Assembly (NCBI GenBank): GCA_005765155.1
Contig: VCCP01000003.1
Span: forward strand, 5,580,001 to 5,644,000
DNA: 64,000 nucleotides
Origin: Zelopaecilomyces penicillatus
Lineage: Eukaryota; Ascomycota; Sordariomycetes; Hypocreales; Pseudodiploosporaceae
Reading direction: 5' to 3'
Shown here: in pieces, positions 1-15,000 of the stretch
Layout: the number at the start of each line of letters is the position of its first letter
Position numbering within the stretch: the first letter of the stretch is position 1
Notes under the pieces: model-generated
Told to the model about the DNA's origin: nothing
The model's input: the letters and a program-made list of their open reading frames with translations, nothing else
Database searches by the model: none
Translations under genes and position numbers: made by a program

Positions 1-1
1 T

Positions 2-3000
2 GCCACACTAGATCGAAAGCTGTATAAAACGAATTCAGGAGTGCGCGGACCTCAGTGTGAAGTGTCGCCCCAAACAGCGGCTTACGTTCTCTTCACGTCT
101 GGAAGCACAGGAACCCCCAAGGGCTTTGTAATGGAGCACGGTTCAGTGTGCACCAGCCAAACTGCTATTGCGAAGCGACTTGGTCTCACACCAGATGTCA
201 GGATGTTGCAATTTGCTGCCTTCGTCTTCGACTTGTCTATCGGCGAGATTATCGCCCCCTTGATCACCGGTGCTTCTATTTGCGTGCCTTCTGAAGAGAC
301 TCGAATGAATGGTCTGACCGACTTCATTCGTACAATGAATATCAACTGGGCGTTCTTAACCCCCTCTTTTGTGCGAACATTGAACCCTGCAGACGTTCCT
401 AGCCTCGAGCTCATGCTTCTTGCTGGCGAGGCTGTGCCCCGTGATGTGTTAGATACATGGTTTAACAAAGTGCGTCTTATCAATGGTTGGGGACCTGCCG
501 AGACCTGTGTGTTTAGTACTCTTCATGAGTGGCAGTCAATACACGAGTCTCCTCTTACAGTAGGCAGGCCCGTGGGTGGCTTTTGTTGGATTGTGGAGCA
601 AGAAGATCCTCGAACTCTTGCTCCAATTGGAGCCCTTGGTGAAGTCGTGATCCAAGGTCCAACCCTTCTACGGGAATATTTGGCCAATCCCGAGCGTACT
701 GCGGCATCATTGATAACCTCGCTTCCGGCATGGGCTCCAGGTGGCGCCTCATCTCAATGGGGACGATTTTACAAATCCGGAGATCTCTGCTCATACAATG
801 CCGATGGAACCATCGAGTTCGTCAGCCGAAAAGACACACAGGTTAAGATTCGTGGTCTTCGTGTTGAGCTCGGTGAAGTTGAACATCATATCCAGTCTAC
901 TCTGGGAGGCGTTCGTCAGGTTGCTGTGGATGTGTTTGAAGGAGAAAGCGGAACTAATCTAGTTGCATACTTCTGTTTCAGTGATGAGACTCAAGGCCCA
1001 AGTGCTCATAAAAGCAAGGGTCCCTTCCTCCCAATTGATGAGACGTTGCAGACGGAGCTTACCGCTATGGTGGGTGAATTGAGCGTCACTCTGCCACGGT
1101 ATATGATCCCGACCTTGTTTATTCCCTGCCAGTATATGCCATCCATCACATCGACGAAATTAGATAGGAATGAACTTCGACGTCGAACAATGGCTTTGGA
1201 CCAGGCTGAGCTCGGCGTATACTCTCTATTGGGTGGTAAAAAGCGCGCCCCTGAGACTCCCATGGAATCTGCACTTCAAATGATTTGGGCTGAAATTCTT
1301 AATATTCCGATGAAGTCCATTGGCCGTGATGATAGCTTCCTTGCTCTGGGTGGCGACTCTATCACCGCAATTTACCTTGTTACTACTTCACGACAGGATG
1401 GTATCTCTTTGGCAGTACAGGATATCTTTGATGATCCCCGTTTACTTGCTGTTGCTGAGAAGGCAAAGAAAATAACTGACGAGGGCAACGCCGAATCTGT
1501 GGACCCCACTCCCTTCAGTTTGATTGACAAGCAAACATATGAACTTATCCAAGGAGATGGCGTTCGGCAAATATTAGACCTTGCCGTCGAAGAATCTGTT
1601 GAGGATGTTTATCCCTGCACAAAGCTACAAGAAGGCTTAATGGTGCTATCTGTGAAGCAGCCAGGATCATATATGGCGAAGAACGTGTACCGTCTTTCCA
1701 AGAATGTCAATATTGCAAAGTTCAAGGCTGCCTGGGAGCAGACTGTGGAAACCTGCATGAATATGAGGACGAGAATCTTCAATGTGGACGGCGTTTCCTT
1801 TCAAGCAGTTGTGAATGGCGAGGAGGTTTGGGAATCTACGGATGAAATGGACTTGGATTCCTATATCCAGTCAATGCAGAGCCAGGAGATGGGTTACGGT
1901 TCTCGTCTATCTCGCTCCGCCATCACTCGCGATGCCAACGGAGATATGCATTTTGTCTGGACAATCCATCATGCAATCTTTGATGGCTGGACAACACGCA
2001 TCATCATGACAGTGCTGCATAACAACTATCAGGGTATCAGAGGCTTCCGTCCAATCTCCTACTCTAGATTCATTCAGTACATCATGGCCCACGATCAAGA
2101 TGCTGCTAGCAATTATTGGAGGGCACAACTCAGCGGAGTTCAAAGAGCTACATTCCCTCCAGCGACAACGTTGACAGAATCCCCGTCCCGCAAGTCCAAT
2201 GTTACTCGCCTATTGGAAACCAAGATTGAACTTCCCTCTACGATGCTTTCAACTGTCACTAACGCAACTTTCCTCCGCGCAGCATGGGCTATTGTGTTGG
2301 CGCGATACTGTGATACAGACGATGTATGCTTTGGAACCACCATCTCCGGTCGCCAAGCGCCTCTGTCGGGCTTGACAGAAACTCCTGGACCTACTGTTGC
2401 TACTGTGCCTGTAAGAGTCCGCCTTGACCAGCAAGGCTCAAAGGCCCAATTCCTTCGCGACATCCAAAAGCAGGCTTCTGATATGGTACCGCATGAGCAA
2501 TTCGGTTTGCAAAATATTTCCAAGCTAAGTGAAGATGCTCGGGACGCCTGCGACTTCTCCAGTTTGTTAGTCATTCAGCCTATGCGCTCTTTGACATATA
2601 GCGATGATGAAGATTCCGCCATTTTCGTAGAGACAATGTCCGACGCAAAGAAAGGAGACGTCATGCAGAACTACTTCAGCTACCCACTCGTCATTCAAGG
2701 ACACATGTATGAAGACTTCATCAACCTTGTCCTTATTTACAACTCGGAGCTTCTTCCCCAACAGCAGATGGCGGCAATGTCTCAGCAGTTCGAGCATGTA
2801 ATGCAACAACTTGTGTCGCCAAAGGAAGCTCTCCTTGGCAGCGTTTCAGTTTCATCTCTGTGGGATCTCCAGAAAGCCCTCGATTTCAATAGCGATGTAC
2901 CGGAGATTATTGAATCCTGCGTTCATCAATTGATCGAAGAGCAAACCAACCTCCATCCCGATGCTGTGGCAATCCGTGCTTGGGATGCCACTTTCACCTA

Positions 3001-6000
3001 TGCTCGGTTTAACAGTGCTGCTAACAGGCTAGCACACCACCTTGTACATGTCAACAAAGTGATTCCAGATGAATTGATCCCAGTCTGCTTCGAGAAGTCT
3101 GCTTGGTTTTTTGTTGCCATCTTAGCTATCAACAAGGCAGGCGCCGCTTGGGTACCTCTGGATCCCTCACACCCAATTCAGCGACTGCAACAAATTGCGC
3201 ATCAGACAAAAGCGAGGCTCGCTGTAGCATCAGCTTCCAACTCTGCCCTCTGTGCTGAACTTGTTTCCTCCGTAATTGAGTTGACACCTTCATTTGAAAA
3301 AGAGCTTGAACAAAGTGGTATTCCCAGTCAGAACTTGGCGGATGTCCAAGTGTCTCCATCCAATGCCGTCTATGTGCTGTTTACGTCTGGAAGCACAGGA
3401 ACCCCCAAGGGGCTGGTGATGCAACATGGGTCTGTTTGCACAAGTCAAATCGCCATCTCCAATAGGTTGGGTCTGACTTCTGACGTGAGAATGCTTCAGT
3501 TTGCAGCATTTGTTTTCGATCTCTCTATAGGTGAAATCATCGCCCCTCTAATCAACGGCGCATGTATTTGTGTGCCGTCCGAGGATGCCAGAATGAATAG
3601 CTTAAAAGAATTCATCCATGACATGGATATCAATTGGGCGTTCCTCACTCCATCCTTTATCAGGACCCTCAAGCCAAGCGATGTGCCTTCTCTAGAACTT
3701 GTGCTGCTTGCTGGTGAAGCAGTCGGGCGAGATATCCTTCAAAACTGGTTTGGACATGTTCGACTTATCAACGGCTGGGGCCCTGCAGAGACTTGTGTAT
3801 TCAGCACATTGCATGAGTGGACATCTGCAGAAGAGTCACCTCTTACGGTTGGCCGCCAAATTGGTGGTTTCTGCTGGATTGTAGATCCCGAAAATCCTCG
3901 CCGCCTTGCACCCATCGGAACCCTCGGTGAAGTTGTCATTCAAGGGCCGACTCTTCTTCGCGAGTACCTGGCCGACCCAGAACGCACAGCTGCTTCTTCA
4001 GTCTTCGAATTGCCTGACTGGGTCCCTAACCGCGATCTCCCGCACTGGAATAGATTCTATAAGAGTGGTGATCTTTGCTCCTATAATCATGACGGCACTA
4101 TTGAATTTTCTAGTCGTAAGGATACACAGGTCAAAATCCGAGGACTTCGAGTTGAGCTTGGTGAGGTTGAACATCACATTCAAAGCACCCTTCAGGGCAT
4201 TCGTCAAATCGCAGTTGATGTGTTCAATGGAGAGAGTGGCTCAAGCCTTGTTGCTTACTTCTGTTTCTCCGATGATACTCGAACCCCAGACAAGGTCGGC
4301 GATGGCGAAAGCGGACCATTTATTCCTCTCAATGATGAGATGCAGACTCGACTTGCAGCCTTAGTTGGAGAACTAGGAGTTGTTCTACCGCGATACATGA
4401 TCCCAAGTCTCTTCATTCCCTGCCAGTATATGCCTTCCATCACGTCCACAAAGCTAGATAGAAAGGAGCTCCGGCGCCGGACGTCTTGCTTGACAAAGGC
4501 AGAGCTCGGAGAATATTCATTACTTGGCGGAAAGAAGCGCGCTCCGGAAACACCAATGGAAGCCTCACTACAGAAGATCTGGGCCGAGGTGCTCAATATT
4601 CCAACATCATCTATTGGGCGAGATGACAGCTTCCTGGGCCTTGGTGGCGATTCTATCACTGCTATCCGCCTTGTAAGCGCTTCTCGCGATGAAGGCATCT
4701 CACTCACTGTCCAAAATGTCTTTGATGATTCCCGTCTCCTAGCGATCGCCGAAGTTGCTAAGGAACTCAGAGACATATCAAACTCTGAGCCAGAAGACAT
4801 CCTCCCATTCAGTCTACTTGGCGATGAGACGCGCTCATTACTAGATGTAGATGAGCTACACAAACACCTTGGATTGTCCGAAGATCATGTTATCGAAGAT
4901 GTCTACCCTTGTACGAAGCTTCAAGAAGGCCTAATGGCTATTGCTGCTCGGCAGCCAGGCTCCTATATCGTCAAGCATTTCTTTAAGATCCCCTCTCGTG
5001 TAGACATTAAACGCTTCAAGTCTGCCTGGGAGCAGACCATCCATGTCCATGATAATCTTAGAACCAAGATTGGTCTTCTCAATGGAACTTCGGTGCAGAT
5101 CAAGATTGCTAATGATATTTCTTGGGAGTCGACTGATGGCCATGACCTACACTCTTACCAGCTCAGCATGCAGAACATGACAATGGGATACGGCTCCCGC
5201 CTCTGCAGGTATGGATTAATTGAACAACAGAACGGCGACTGCTTCTTCGCTTTGATGATTCACCATACCATCTTTGACGGTTGGAGTCTGCCGCTTATGC
5301 TGGGAACATTGGATGCAGTGTACAATGACAGCAGTATCCCAGAGTCTCATCCATATGCCCGATTTGTCAAGTATACTCTGGATATCAATCCTGCCGCCGC
5401 CAATGAATATTGGAAAACCCAGCTGTTCGAAGCTAAGAAAGCCGCATTCCCATCATCCGACAGCATGTCAATATCGAATGCCAAGACTGGCAGAACGGCT
5501 GTAATGAAAACTACATTGGGCATGCCCCAGAGACTTGGCACATCAATTACCAAAGCGTCTATTCTCCGAGCGGCCTGGGCTATTGTACTTGCACGTTATT
5601 GTGACTCCGATGATGTTTGCTTCGGTATGACAGTCTCGGGACGAAATGCATCTTTGTCAGGATTAACAGCTACACCCGGTCTGGTCGCCACAACTGTACC
5701 AGTACGAGTTCGTCTCGATGGCAAGCAGTCAGTAGCAGACTTCTTGCAGAGTGTTCAGGCCCAGGCATCGTCTATGGTGCCTTTTGAGCAGTTTGGTCTG
5801 CAGAATATTGCAAAGATTAGCACTCAAGCAAAGGAAGCTTGTGATTTCTCAAGTCTTCTCGCTATCCAGCCTGCACATCAATTGGGCTTTGGAGCGACTG
5901 AGGAAGCCTCTCTTCTTGTTCCAACCAGCTCCGAACAAATTAGTTCTGAGGAAATTTTGCAAAACTACTTCAGTTATCCACTTGTCATCCAGTGCCATCT

Positions 6001-9000
6001 TCTTGAGGATCATGCTGAACTTCTTCTGATATACAATGACGCCGTTCTTGCGGAAGACCAGCTTCATTCTTTGTCTCAGCAATTCGATAATGTCGTTCAG
6101 CAACTTATTGCCCAAGATGAAAAATCTCTAGCCGATGTCACGGTTGCCGGCTCATGGGACCTCGAAACAGCCGTAAGCTACAACAAGCAGGGCATACAGC
6201 TTGTGGATACATGTATTCACGATTTAATTTCGGAACAGACCATTCGAAACCCCAATCATGAGGCCATCTTCACTTCGGAGGCAACAATGTCATATTCCGA
6301 GGTCGATAGCCTGGCTACAATCTTGGCCAATTATCTCTGCTCTCTTGGGGTTCAACCCGAAACAATCGTCCCCTTGTGTTTCGAGAAGTCAATGTGGTGC
6401 ATTATCGCAATCCTCGGCGTCCTCAAGGCCGGTGCTGCATTTGTGCCTCTCGACCCCTCCCATCCCCAGGCTCGTCGTGAAGCCATAGTCAACGAAGTCG
6501 CAGCGCATGTGATGATCGTGTCCCAGTCATCGGCATCATCCAGTGCAAACATGGCTCAGCACGTTGTGGTTTTATCGCCAGAATCAATTTCAGATCTTAC
6601 CAAGTCTACATCTGATCTCCCACCCTGCTTACACAAAGCTACTCCCAATAATGCCGCCTATGTTCTATTCACCTCCGGTTCTACTGGTAAGCCCAAGGGA
6701 GTCGTCATGGAACACTCTGCGCTATGCACGAGCACTCTCGGCCACGGCAAGTTCTACAATCTAGAGACCTCATCCAGGGTGTTCCAATTCTCAAACTACA
6801 TCTTTGATGGTAGTCTGGGAGAAATCTTCACACCACTGGCATTTGGTGCCACAGTGTGTGTTCCGTCCGAGGCGGAGCGGCTACAAGGGGCACCGGCCTT
6901 CATGGACAAGGCCAATGTGAACATGGCCATGCTGACCCCGTCATTTGTCAGGACCTTCACTCCAGAGCAGGTACCTCGCCTCCAGACATTGATTCTAGGT
7001 GGTGAACCTGCCTCCAAAGACATACTCAACACTTGGTGCTCCCAAGTGAGACTCATCAACGGCTACGGTCCAGCCGAGGCTTGCAACTACAGCACAACAT
7101 ATGCCTTCCAGTCAAGCGAAGATTCTCCCAGAATTATCGGACAGGGTTTCAACAGTGCTACTTGGATTCTGGAGCCCGAAAATCACCATAAACTGACCCC
7201 CATCGGTTGTATTGGAGAGCTTGCGATCCAAGGCCATGCTCTTGCTCGTGGCTATCTTAATGACGCCGAGCGTACGAGCAAGTTCTTCGTTGAGGAAGTT
7301 GGATGCTTAAATAACCTGAACCAACCCCAAAGATTCTATTTGACTGGCGATCTCGTTAGATATAACTCTAGCGGTTTAATGGAGTATATGGGCCGCAAGG
7401 ACTCACAAGTCAAACTTCGTGGACAGCGAATTGAGCTCGGGGAGATTGAGTACCACTTAAAGCTTTCACTGCCAAACATTGAGCACGTAGCAGTTGATGT
7501 TCTAAGACGGGACATCGGAGCATCACTGGTTGCATTTGTCAGTTTCGCAAACAGTGCCTCTGATGATTCCTCCAACGACCTGCTACTCAACGAGGACACA
7601 AGCGCGTCTCTAGCCGTAATGACCGAGAGCCTGAAAGCATCTTTGCCTGGCTACATGGTCCCCAATCTAATCCTCCCTCTCCAAAATATGCCTTTCATCA
7701 CGTCGATGAAGGTTGATCGGAAGAAGTTGCTCTCCATCGCAAGCAGCTTGTCTATTGACCAGCTCTCTGCTTTGACTCCCGATAAGCAAGACAAGGTCGA
7801 GCCAACAACAGAAATGGAATTCAGGTTGCGAGATGTGTGGGCTCAAGTCTTGAAAATAGAGCCTAAAGAAATTGGAAAGAATGACAGCTTCCTCCAAATC
7901 GGTGGTGACTCAATCTCAGCCATCCATCTTGTAACGCATGCCCAGGAACAAGGCATTAATTTGACAATGGCATCAGTATTCGCTGACCCGAAGCTTTCTG
8001 CAATGGCATCATCAGCTACCCTAGGCGGAACTCAGCAATCGTTCACAGCCGAGCCTTTCAGTCTGCTTCCGGCTGAAAAGTTAGAGGCAATTCAGCTCAG
8101 TGTTAGGCAACAACTCTCTGTTGAGAGCCCTATTGAGGATATTTATCCTTGTACAGGTCTTCAAGAAGGTCTCATGGCTCTAGCCGTTAAGCAGCCAGGA
8201 TCCTACATCGCAAACCACGTTTACCATCTTCCCAGCCATGTTGACATCGGCAAATTCAAGCTTGCTTGGGAAAAGACTATTCGACTTTGCAGTATTTTGC
8301 GAACGAGAATCTTCCAAACTGATGATTTGTCTGTGCAAGCAATCATTAATAATGAGCCGGAGTGGGAGACGACCAACACGACCGCTCTTATGCCTTACCT
8401 GCAGCGCGCCCATGAAGTTAGGGTGGAGTACGGATCCAAGCTTTGCCGGTATGCGCTCGTGCAAGACAAAGATGAAGGAGCCTACTTCGTCTGGTCGATC
8501 CACCATTCCATTGTGGATGGCTGGACAACCGGCATTATTCTCAATTTCCTGAATGCTAGTTACCATGACCAACAACTGCAGTCAATGACTCCATATTCTA
8601 GCTTCATCAAATATACATCTCTGCTAGATCATGATGCAGCCATTATTTACTGGAGGGCACAGCTTGATAACGCTAAGAAGGCTTCGTTCCCCTCGGATGT
8701 GCCTTCAACCAAGTCTACCGCCCGTGTCTGGCACAAGAAGATCGATCTCCCTCCTCTCCAGGGAGCAGTCACTATTACCAAAGCTACAGTATTCCGTGCA
8801 GCTTGGGCGATGGTACTAGCACGTTATTCAGACACTGACGACATCTGCTTTGGTACAACCATCTCTGGACGTCAAGCTCCTGTGCCTGGCTTGATGGACA
8901 TTCCGGGTCCGACTGTAGCCACTGTTCCTGTTCGGATCCATATCGATCAGAAGCAATCAAAGTCTCAATTCCTCCAGGAAATCCAAATCCAAGCAGCCGA

Positions 9001-12000
9001 AATGGTTGCATTCGAGCAGTTTGGCTTACAGAATATTGCGAAGATCAGCACCGACGCCAAGGACGCGTGTGACTTTACTAGTTTGCTAGTTGTTCAGCCT
9101 ATGCAGCATCTATTCTCAGAGGATGACTCTTCGGATAAAATCATGATAACTGCTGAATCCAAACTGAACGTTGAGGAGCATATGAAGAATTATTTCAACT
9201 ACCCACTGGTCACACAGGGCCATGTGTATGACGACGCAATTGAGCTCTCCTTCATGTATGACTCTAGTATAATCGCAGAGTCTCAGATGAAGGCTCTTTC
9301 TGGACATTTAGAATTCGTTGTGCAACAACTTCTAGATGGATCTGACAACCCTGTCGGAGAGATCTCCATCGCAGGCAGTTGGGATCTTGACATGGCGCTT
9401 GCATCAAACAGTAGCCTTCCAGTAGTCGCTGCCGAATGTCTCCATACTCTAGTTGAGCGCCAAGTACAAGAGTCACCCGATGCGATTGCCATCGATGCTT
9501 GGGATGCCAAGTTTACCTACAAGGAGCTTAACAATGCCGTAATTAAACTATCGGAGTACCTGGTTTCCCAGTTCGCTTTACAGAGTGCAGAATTGGTGCA
9601 TGTCTCTTTTGAGAAGTCGGCCTGGTTTGTTGTTGCTACAATGGCCATTAATCGAGCTGGCAGTGCATGGGCTCCTCTTGATCCATCGCATCCTAGCCAG
9701 CGCCATCAACAAATAGTCAAGCAAACTGGGGCACGGCTGGTACTGACCTCTCCCTGCAACTCATCCAAGTTTGGGGACATGGGTATGGACATCCTCGAGG
9801 TTACGCCAGCTTTAATTGCCGACCTCGAACATCTGAACCTACAGCAGATGGAGCAATCGCCGTCTGTCTATGATCCTGCCTACGTTTTGTTCACTTCTGG
9901 CAGCACTGGTACGCCAAAGGGAGTGGTAATTGAGCATAATTCCATTGCAACCACTTTGATCGCAATGAGCCAACGACTTGGTCTCTCGGCAGACACCCGA
10001 ATGCTGCAGTTTGCTTCATTTGTGTTTGATGCTTCCATTTTCGAGATCATGGCTACACTCATCTCTGGAGGGCGCGTGTGCATTCCTTCATGGGATACTC
10101 AAATGAACGACCTGAAGGGATATATCAACCACAATCAAGTCAACAGCACACTGCTTACACCAACAGTGGCGCGAACACTTCGGCCAATTGACATACCCAG
10201 CCTCAAGCTCCTGATTCTCGGTGGCGAGGCTACTACTCGAGATGTGTTTGAGACTTGGTTCGGCCAAGTTCGTTTGATAAACGCCTGGGGCCCAACTGAG
10301 GCCAGTATTTGTGCATCTATGCACGAGTGGACGGCAACAACCGAATCGCCATCAACAATCGGATTCCCAGTCGGAGGATCATGTTGGATCGTCGACCCCA
10401 ATGACTCACAACGCCTGGCTCCCATTGGGTGTCTAGGTGAAATAGTCATCCAAGGTCCAAATCTGCTGCGCGAATATCTTGCCGACAAAGAAAAAACAGA
10501 AGCAGCGATTGTCAGCTCACTCCCTTCGTGGGCGCCTCAGCATGACCCTACACATTGGGGTCGATTCTACAAGACTGGCGATCTCGCCCGTTATAATGCT
10601 GATGGAACCATGGAATATTCTAGCCGCAAGGATGCTCAAGTCAAGATTCGTGGCCTGCGTATTGAACTTGGCGACATTGAGCATCATATCCTCAAGAACC
10701 TAGATGGAGTCCGCCAGGCGGCCGCTGACGTACTCAAGACAGACAATGGATCAGTCTTAGTATCCTATGTATGCTTCACCGACGAAACTTTACCTCCCAA
10801 TGCCGTGAAGGATTTGAAAAGTAATGATGTTCTCCTGCCACTAACAGATGAGATGAGAGCGCAAATCAATACTCTAGTCGGACGCCTCAGTGTCGTGCTT
10901 CCTTCTTATATGGTGCCGACGATGTTTATCCCCTGCAGTGTTATGCCAATTGTGACTTCAGCAAAGTTGGACCGCAAGACTCTACTTCGCCTTACATCCA
11001 ACTTGGATTCAGAAGAGTTCAACCAATACTCAATGGTTGGCAGCGCCAAGACAAGCCCTGAGACTCCCATGGAGAGCAGCATGCAGCAACTCTGGGCTAG
11101 AGTGTTGAATATTGCCGAGGAGTCCATCGGCAGAGACGACAACTTTCTTCGAATCGGCGGTGATTCTATCGCTGCTATGCGTCTTGTTTCATTGGCTAGA
11201 GATTCTGGCATTTCCATCACCGTTAATGACATCTTCACTGATCCAAGGCTGCTCAGCATTGCAGCCAAGGCCAAGAACGCTGAAAATGAAAGCGAAGCCG
11301 CACTCGCAATCCCGCCTTTTAGTCTGCTTAACCCATCACAGACAGAGTTTGTGATGAGCGAAAAGTCTAGGCAAGAGTTCGGATTAAGCAGCACCATGGA
11401 AATTGAAGATGCATTCCCCTGCTCAAAGCTTCAAGAGGGTCTCATGGCTCTCACTGTGAAGCAACCAGGATCCTACATTTCTAGACACCTGTACCAAATT
11501 CCCTCAGCCACTAATGTTTCCAAGTTCAAGGCCGCCTGGGAGGAAACTGTGCGAATCTGTGGCAATTTGCGTACTCGCATTGCTCAGGTGCATGGTGAAT
11601 CTATTCAAGTCGTAGTCAAGGACGACACTCGTTGGGATTCAGCTAGCGGGTTGAGCCTAAATGATCACTTGCTCTCTGAAAATAACAGCAACATGGGATA
11701 TGGAATGCGGCTTTGCCGGTACTTCATGATCGAAGACGACAACAGATTCTACTTTTCTTGGACCATCCACCACGCAGTCTATGATGGCTGGACAATCGGC
11801 ATCACCTTGGACTTGCTTCATAAGGTATACAACCAACTTGATGTTCCAATAGTGCAGCCTTTCAATCGGTTCATCAAGTACTCCATGGAGCTTGACGATG
11901 AAGCTGCCAAAAACTACTGGACGGCTCAGCTCACAGAAGCAAAGCAAGCTGTGTTCCCTCCTGCAAACAACTCAACAAGAAGCACCGCTGAGACCACTCT

Positions 12001-15000
12001 TGTTATGGAAAAACAAATCAAGTTCCCTCCCTTGAAGAACTCCGTCATTACAAAGGCGACGATTCTTCGTGCCGCTTGGGCAGTCATTCTTGGAAAGTAT
12101 TGCGACACTCAAGATATTTGTTTCGGTGCCACCCTGTCTGGTCGACAAGCACCAATTCCAGGCGCAGAGTCAATGACTGGCGTTATGCTTGCGACTGTTC
12201 CAGTTCGAATTCGCCTGGATCAAAAGCAGCCCTTATCTAGCTTCTTGCAAGATGTTCAGACCCATGCCTCGGAGATGGTTGCATATGAACAATACGGCCT
12301 ACAAAACATCTCCAAGCTTGGTGCGGATGCTAAGGTTGCTTGTCAATTCTCCAACCTGCTCGTCATCCAGCCAGGTAGTCAGCTTACTTCTGAGGCCTCA
12401 GATTCCGAAGCATTCATGATAGCTGAAGGATCAGAGAACTCTACCGAGGCTTCCATGCAAAACTTTGCCAATTATCCATTTGTGAATCACATCCTCATAA
12501 ATGAGGACCACGCAGTAGCACGTTTCATCTATGACTCCGAGGCTATCAGCGAGCCGCAGTGTGTCGCTGTGGCTGAACAGTTCAACCATGTCATTCAGCA
12601 GATTCTTGCACAGAACATCAATCTTCTTGGTGAGGTAGCAGTGGCTGGCCCTTGGGATCTACAAGAAGCAATGCGATGGAACTCCATTGAACACACGAAC
12701 ACGGACGCTTGCATTCATGACCTAATATCGCAACAGGCTCAGCGTCGCCCCGACCATGAGGCGATTTACTCGTCTGATGGAAGCTTGACCTACGCCGAAT
12801 TGGACAGACTTTCTACTCATCTTGCCAATCACCTCCGCCAGCTTGGTGTCAAGCCTGAGACAGTTGTGCCATTCTGCTTCGAGAAGTCGCTCTGGACGAT
12901 CGTTGCACTTGTGGGTATTCTCAAGGCCGGAGGCGTGTTTGTTCCTCTTGACCCTTCGCATCCAACAAGCCGTCGCCAGGCCCTCATTGACGATCTATCG
13001 GCTCAATTCATGGTAGTTTCTCCATCGACTGCCGACTCTTGCAAGGACATGGTCGCCAACGTCATTGAAGTATCACCGGAAACATTGTCGGATCTTCCTG
13101 ATGATGTCTATACCAACGACCAAGAGCCTAGAGCCAAGCCAAAGAACGCGGCTTATATCTTGTTTACATCAGGATCTACAGGAAAGCCCAAGGGAGTGGT
13201 CGTGGAACACGCAGCTATTTGTTCATCCCTGCTCGGCCAGCGTGAAGCTTTCCTGATTGATGACGCGTCCCGCGTTTTCCAGTTTGCCAGTTACATTTTT
13301 GATGCTAGCATCACGGAAATATTTGCACCATTGATTCTGGGTGCTACTGTTTGTGTACCATCCGACACAGAACGCATGCAAGATGCTTCTGGGTTCATGC
13401 AAGACTCTCAAGTCAATACGGCTGTACTTACACCATCCTTTGTTCGCACTCTTTCCCCAGACAACATTCCATCTCTGCGAACCCTGATCCTTTGTGGCGA
13501 GGCCCCATCTAAAGATATTCTCGAGACGTGGTTCGGACGTGTTAACCTTAGAAATGGATATGGACCTGCCGAGGCTTGTATCTGCTGTTCCATCAAACCA
13601 TTCTCGTCCATCAACGACTCGGCGACGAACATTGGCCAAGGATTCGCACACACTTGCTGGATTGTGGATCCTGAAGATCACAACCAACTTACGCCCATTG
13701 GGTGCATTGGCGAACTCCTGGTGCAAGGTGATGCTATAGCTCGTGGCTATCTTAATGATGAGAAGAAAACAAATGCATCATTCCTTGATAGTGTCGCATG
13801 GCTACCATCTGCATCTACAAGTAATCAGAGGTTTTACAAGACTGGTGACTTGGTCAGATACAATTCCGATGGAACAATGGAATATCTCGGCCGCAAGGAT
13901 ACGCAAGTCAAGATCCGTGGCCAACGTATTGAACTGGGTGAAATTGAGTACCAAATGTCTCGATCGCCCGCTGTAGAGAACGCCGCTGTTTTCGTGCTGA
14001 AACACGGGTCTCACGAATCCCTTATTTCTTTCCTCAGCTTCAGCTTCAGCAATGTTAGCGATCGAGTGACTGCAGTTGGAAGACTCAATATCTTGGAAAA
14101 CACCGAGGCTGTGCGCGAGAAACTTGCTGAAATCGCCGCTGAGTTGACTCTGGTCTTACCAGGCCACATGGTCCCAGAGTATTTTATCCCTGTTGAGAAC
14201 ATCCCACAAAATACATCCGGGAAGCTCGACAGGAAGATTCTACTCGACCGAGCCACACAAATGACAAGCGATGAACTCTCATCTTTTGTCGCCAGTCAGC
14301 GGTTGCCGTTCCGTGATTGCTCGACTGGACTGGAAACATGGCTCCGCGATCAATGGGCCCAGGTCCTCAGTCTACCCGCGGAGTCAATCAGCGTGAATGA
14401 TAACTTTTACCATCTCGGTGGTGACTCTATTCGCATCGTAACTCTATCAAAATTGATCCTCAACGAGCATGGAGTCTCACTAGGTCTCTCAATCATCAAC
14501 AGCAAGCAGACGACCGTGGGCTCAATGGCCAAATACATCGAAGAGGCACAGACTGAGAACGGTGAGGAGGAAATCCGCACAGTAGACCTGAAAGCCAAGA
14601 TTGCGGATATTACAAGCGCATCCTGGGCGTCCAATCCGCAAAGCCTGCTTTCGCACCCAGTAACTACCCTACCTACGGAAGCTACCATCTTCCTGACTGG
14701 CGCTACCGGCTACCTTGGTTCCGAGATTCTGAAGCAACTTGTTCGTTCTGGCACAGTTAAATCTATCGTGTGTCTTGTGCGATCGAAATCCGCAGACGAA
14801 GGGTTGGAGCGCATCAGGGCAACGGCCAAGATTGCAGGTTGGTGGCGTGAGGAGAATGCCAGTAGAGTGGAGGTATGGACTGGTGACCTATCCAAGCCTC
14901 GTATGGGTATGAACGATGTTCAATGGTCACGACTTCATGGCGAATCGACGACTGAGAGCAACATTGACGCATGTGTTCATAACGGAGCAATCGTCAATTG

